A DNA stretch of 9,381 nucleotides from an uncultured Clostridia bacterium (GTDB taxonomy: Bacteria; Bacillota; Clostridia; Christensenellales; Aristaeellaceae). This document shows, in pieces, positions 7,212 to 9,381 of this stretch (positions are counted from its first letter, which is position 1; each line of letters opens with the position of its first letter). The DNA lies in contig CAKTXR010000082.1 of the NCBI GenBank assembly GCA_934631025.1, forward strand, positions 1 through 9,381. The letters run 5' to 3'. The position numbers were made by a program, and so were the translations under genes. The notes beneath the pieces were generated by a model. That model was not told where the DNA came from. It was given only the letters and a program-made list of their open reading frames with translations, and made no database searches.

Positions 7212-8255
7212 ATGCAGAGAATCCGCGCCTCCGTGGGCGACTATTACTACGACATTCATCTGGACAACGGCCTGGCCGGACGGCTGGGCGACCGATTGGC
7301 CGAGACGCTGCGCCCCCGCCGCGCGCTGCTCGTTCTGGACGAAAACATCGACCGGCTCTACGGCGCGCGCGTCGTGCGTTCGCTCGAAGCGGCGATGATC
7401 CGGCCCTATGTGCTGACGCTGCCCGCGGGCGGCTATGCCCAGACGCTGGACGCGCTGCGCGAGATCACATCCGCGATGACCGACATGGCGCTCTCCCCCG
7501 AGGACGCGCTGGTCGCCATGGGCGGCGGCAAGCTGTGCGACAGCGTGGGCTATGCCGCGTGGAACTACAAATCGGTCGTGCGGCTGGTGTACGTCCCCAC
7601 GACGCTCATCGGCATGGCCGACTGGGCGGTCGGCGGCAAGACGGCGCTCGAGTACAAGCTCGGCTCGCGCATGATCGGCTCGTTCTTCCCGCCGACGCTG
7701 ACGCTGATCGACCCGCAGACCGTCTGCACGATGCCCGAGCGCGAATTTGAAAGCGGCATGGCCGAGGTCATCAAGAGCGCCTGCGCCGCCGACGCCGCGC
7801 TCTTTCATCAGCTCGAAACGCTCACAGGGCGCGCCGCCGTCGAGGTGCGCATGGAGGAAATCGCGTGGCGCTGCCTGGCCATCAAGCAGTCGCTCTCCAG
7901 CCGCGACCGCACAAAGCTGCTGCTGGGGCACGGCGTGGCCAACGCCATCGAGACGGCGCAGCGCTATCGCGGCCTGCTCCATGGCGAAGCGGTGGGCGTG
8001 GGCATGCGCGTGACCGCCTGCGCCGCAGAGCGCTGCGGCATGAGCGCACGCGGCACAGCCGACCGCATCACCGAGTGCCTTCAGCGCTATCATCTGCCCA
8101 TGACGGCGGTGGTCGATCCCGATTTCATGCTCCGGCGCATCCGCGCGCTGGGCGAAAGTCTGGATACCGCCGTGCCCGAGCGCGTCGGCTGGTGCGCCGT
8201 GCGGCATCTGGGCAACGCCTTTTTCGCCGACGCATGGTTCAACACGCCGATGTAA
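7212..8255 (+). CDS. Divergent 3-dehydroquinate synthase-like (sugar phosphate cyclase superfamily) protein
   Basis: This 347-aa protein has the fold signature of 3-dehydroquinate synthase (AroB), the NAD- and metal-dependent second step of the shikimate pathway. Matches are GGG at 104-106 with D110, VPTTLIGMAD at 128-137, GGKTA at 141-145, MPEREFESGMAEVIK at 174-188 and LHGEAVGVGM at 256-265. The predicted metal ligands E185, H240 and H257 are kept, as are D137, K143 and R233. Several hallmark positions differ. The usual GGGVVGD reads GGGKLCD, VDSSVGGKT reads ADWAVGGKT, LGKN reads LGSR, and GHTFGHA reads GHGVANA, so the second His is N244. The DExExG segment before H240 is missing, making this stretch about 6 residues shorter. 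PDGE..K in the nucleotide-binding part reads PAGGYAQ. It may be a distant dehydroquinate synthase or a cyclase with another substrate. GGAGG lies 6 bases before the ATG; it is the last gene of the mnmG operon. I leave the symbol blank. Confidence 0.85.
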   Translation: MQRIRASVGDYYYDIHLDNGLAGRLGDRLAETLRPRRALLVLDENIDRLYGARVVRSLEAAMIRPYVLTLPAGGYAQTLDALREITSAMTDMALSPEDALVAMGGGKLCDSVGYAAWNYKSVVRLVYVPTTLIGMADWAVGGKTALEYKLGSRMIGSFFPPTLTLIDPQTVCTMPEREFESGMAEVIKSACAADAALFHQLETLTGRAAVEVRMEEIAWRCLAIKQSLSSRDRTKLLLGHGVANAIETAQRYRGLLHGEAVGVGMRVTACAAERCGMSARGTADRITECLQRYHLPMTAVVDPDFMLRRIRALGESLDTAVPERVGWCAVRHLGNAFFADAWFNTPM

Positions 8256-8278
8256 GCGCCCGCGTATCACACGAGCCG
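8245..8278 (+). repeat. Degenerate repeat, copy 1 (spans the stop codon of the AroB-like gene)
   Basis: This copy begins CGCCGATGTAAG and matches copy 2 (8339-8372) at 29 of 34 positions. All five differences are transitions. It contains the last codons and TAA of the AroB-like gene, so the repeat may derive from the 3' end of that gene or may have inserted there. Confidence 0.6.
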
Positions 8279-8309
8279 CCGCCTGAGCCGAAGCTTCTGA
8301 ACCCAAGCC

Positions 8310-8372
8310 GACGGAAGCGCCGAACATGCGATTTGCCGCGCCGATGTAAGTGCCTGCGTATCACGCAAACCG
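8310..8372 (+). repeat. Degenerate repeat, copy 2 with upstream extension
   Basis: The core 8339-8372 matches copy 1, offset by 94 bases. The upstream part, beginning GACGGAAGCGCC at 8310, resembles the part upstream of copy 3, beginning GATGGAAAACGCC at 8406. The repeated unit is thus longer than the core, but decayed. Confidence 0.55.
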
Positions 8373-8405
8373 TTTTGTGTCAGACCGGCTTTCGGACTCT
8401 AGCCT

Positions 8406-8460
8406 GATGGAAAACGCCAGACGCGCAATTCACATTCGCCGCGCAAATGTAAGCGTCTGC
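8406..8460 (+). repeat. Degenerate repeat, copy 3
   Basis: The core 8442-8460 matches copy 2 at 15 of 19 bases around ATGTAAG, with a related upstream segment. Similarity stops after 8460. A still weaker fourth copy may lie at 8590-8617, sharing AATTCAC and GCGCA with this one. Confidence 0.45.
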
Positions 8461-8711
8461 CGCCAAAGATGTGCTCTACTAAGGAAGAAACCGCATTCCA
8501 ACAGATTCTTTTGTCCGTTCAGGGCAAGGAATCGAAGGATTGTGGCGCTGAACCGAGAACGCCATGCTCCGGCATGACAAAGAACGCTGAATTCACGTCT
8601 CCGGCGCATTGCGAGCCTTAACGGCGCGCATCGTCAGCGCCTCCTCCCCCATAAGCGCACTGCGCTCGACAATCAGCCGCCGGTCAATCGGCGCATATGA
8701 GGTTTTCAAAC

Positions 8712-9269
8712 ATGAAATATGGCTTTTCTCCCGCCCGCAGATCAATGAGCCTGCTGCTTGCGCTCCTGCTGCTCCTGACGCTGAGCGCCCCCGCGCTGGC
8801 CGAGAGCGCCGAGACGGACGTTTCGGCGCAGGACGAGATTCTCTCCGCGATGACCGTCTATTCCTGGTTCACGATCGCGCCGCTGGACGTAAACGGCGAC
8901 GTGCCCGCGCCGGACGGCGGCAAATACCGCGTGCTGGACGACGAACTTGTCTCGGCCGAAGCCATGCAGGCGACGCTTGCCGCGCATTTTTCGGATGACG
9001 TCATCGAGGAGCTGTGGGCGTGGGGTTCATATGAGACGGTGGACGGCCTGCTGTACGGCTACTATCCCGGCGAAAGCCCCTATGAGCGCCCGATCGATCC
9101 CGATATTTCCGAGGTCGAGTACGCGCTGGCGCTGCACACCGACGACGCGCGCATTTACACCGTCACCGTGTACTCCCTCTCCAGCGACGAACCGCTGCTG
9201 TTCGAGTTCATTCAGGAAAAGACCGAGGACGGCCGCTGGGTGTTCACGCAGTTCCCGTTCTTCTGGTAA
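8712..9269 (+). CDS. Small exported protein, possibly IseA-like (DL-endopeptidase inhibitor type)
   Basis: This 185-aa precursor has a clear Sec signal peptide: KYGFSPARRS, then a leucine-rich core at 13-24 and a SAPALA|ES cleavage site after residue 30. There is no lipobox cysteine, so it should be released outside the membrane. The mature part is acidic, without cysteine or further membrane segments. It has the order SWFTIAPLDVNGD at 51-63, YRVLDDELVSAEAMQATLAA from 72, HFSDDVIEELW at 92-102 and DGLLYGYYPG at 111-120. This resembles domains annotated as IseA/YoeB-like, which inhibit cell-wall DL-endopeptidases in Bacillus. That family call is tentative. The start at 8712 is preferred over ATG 8697 because TGAGG (8698-8702) gives it a ribosome site 9 bases upstream and a better signal peptide. 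It stands alone, with its own terminator. Confidence 0.85.
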   Translation: MKYGFSPARRSMSLLLALLLLLTLSAPALAESAETDVSAQDEILSAMTVYSWFTIAPLDVNGDVPAPDGGKYRVLDDELVSAEAMQATLAAHFSDDVIEELWAWGSYETVDGLLYGYYPGESPYERPIDPDISEVEYALALHTDDARIYTVTVYSLSSDEPLLFEFIQEKTEDGRWVFTQFPFFW

Positions 9270-9279
9270 AACGCTTTGT

Positions 9280-9308
9280 GCCCGGGCCGATGCGCTCGGG
9301 CCTTTTTT
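9280..9308 (+). terminator. Rho-independent terminator after the secreted protein gene
   Basis: GCCCGGGC (9280-9287) pairs with GCTCGGGC (9294-9301), an 8-bp stem with one G-U pair and a 6-base loop. C and then six T follow (9303-9308). It lies 10 bases after the stop codon, a textbook intrinsic terminator. Confidence 0.93.
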
Positions 9309-9344
9309 ATGGCTTGAATTTATAATCTAAGTGCAACAGAAAAA

Positions 9345-9374
9345 GTGGCATCAGAGCGAACATTCCGATACAAT
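9345..9374 (+). promoter_or_regulatory. Possible outward promoter at the right edge
   Basis: GTGGCA (9345-9350) and TACAAT (9369-9374) are 18 bases apart and match the -35 and -10 hexamers in 4 and 5 positions. They lie after a terminator in a locally AT-rich tail that also contains TATAAT (9321-9326) without a good -35. A transcription unit going right probably starts here, but its gene is outside the window. Confidence 0.4.
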
Positions 9375-9381
9375 AGAAGTT

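Larger units (their letters stand above)
8256..8711. other. Gene-free stretch between the AroB-like gene and the secreted protein gene
   Basis: This stretch of about 450 bases has no open frame with a ribosome site and coding character. It holds the degenerate repeats described separately and a small hairpin at 8563-8576 (CATGC arms around a UCCG tetraloop of the stable UNCG type). I see no rho-independent terminator with a U-tract for the mnmG operon and no clear sigma-A promoter for the next gene. The local composition is less GC-biased than in the neighbouring genes. It may be long untranslated leader or trailer, or the remains of duplicated sequence. Confidence 0.5.

Noticed and set aside
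6438..8327. 629-codon open frame on the minus strand under rsmG and the AroB-like gene
   Set aside because: It is a shadow of two well-supported genes, with His/Ala/Arg-rich translation and no family signature.
8245..8460. Possible CRISPR-like array from the repeated ATGTAAG core
   Set aside because: Only three or four copies exist, with unequal similarity. The units are much longer than CRISPR repeats, the spacers share similarity, and the first copy lies inside a gene end. There is no cas gene.
8350..8577. 75-codon open frame in the gene-free stretch
   Set aside because: It has no ribosome site, overlaps the degenerate repeats and has no recognisable protein features.
8697..8711. Earlier ATG as start of the secreted protein
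   Set aside because: There is no Shine-Dalgarno sequence before it, while TGAGG sits at the right distance before the ATG at 8712.

Overview
This window is GC-rich bacterial DNA with dense genes, strong Shine-Dalgarno sites, short overlaps and rho-independent terminators. The mix of genes suggests a high-GC member of the Bacillota, class Clostridia, possibly a gut commensal of the Christensenellales type. The pointers are a DUF6062 protein, mnmG-rsmG, a possible IseA-like secreted protein, and a cytosolic GH172/GH32 glycosidase pair. The lineage is inferred from gene content and is not proven by any marker in the window.

Left part (3-3785). The window opens inside the 3' end of aspS (aspartyl-tRNA synthetase), which is closed by a hairpin. 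A DUF2961/GH172 glycosidase follows on the + strand. It converges on a minus-strand two-gene operon, a DUF6062 protein followed by a GH32 fructosidase. One GC-rich hairpin lies between the convergent genes. GH172 plus GH32, both without signal peptides, suggests intracellular breakdown of imported fructo-oligosaccharides or difructose anhydrides.

Middle (3786-8255). A divergent promoter region carries a consensus-like sigma-A promoter on each strand. The rightward one drives a compact run of four genes: an unrecognised 214-aa protein that looks internally duplicated, mnmG (TTG start, 14-nt overlap), rsmG (13-nt overlap) and a 3-dehydroquinate-synthase-like gene 12 nt further on. MnmG and RsmG modify tRNA and 16S rRNA. 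The usual companions of mnmG-rsmG in Bacillota (mnmE and jag upstream, parB/noc downstream) are not adjacent. The AroB-like protein keeps the three predicted metal ligands but has lost several other conserved dehydroquinate-synthase residues. It is the best candidate here for an undescribed enzyme activity.

Right part (8256-9381). A gene-free stretch of about 450 bases holds degenerate repeats, the first overlapping the stop codon of the AroB-like gene. Next comes a small exported protein that may belong to the IseA type of cell-wall endopeptidase inhibitors, closed by a textbook terminator. The last ~70 bases are more AT-rich and carry promoter-like hexamers pointing out of the window.

I see no CRISPR array, tRNA, rRNA or complete insertion sequence. 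I do not see one dramatic multi-gene novel system. The most unusual items are the divergent sugar-phosphate-cyclase-like enzyme, the duplicated 214-aa protein coupled to mnmG, and the GH172/GH32 pair.
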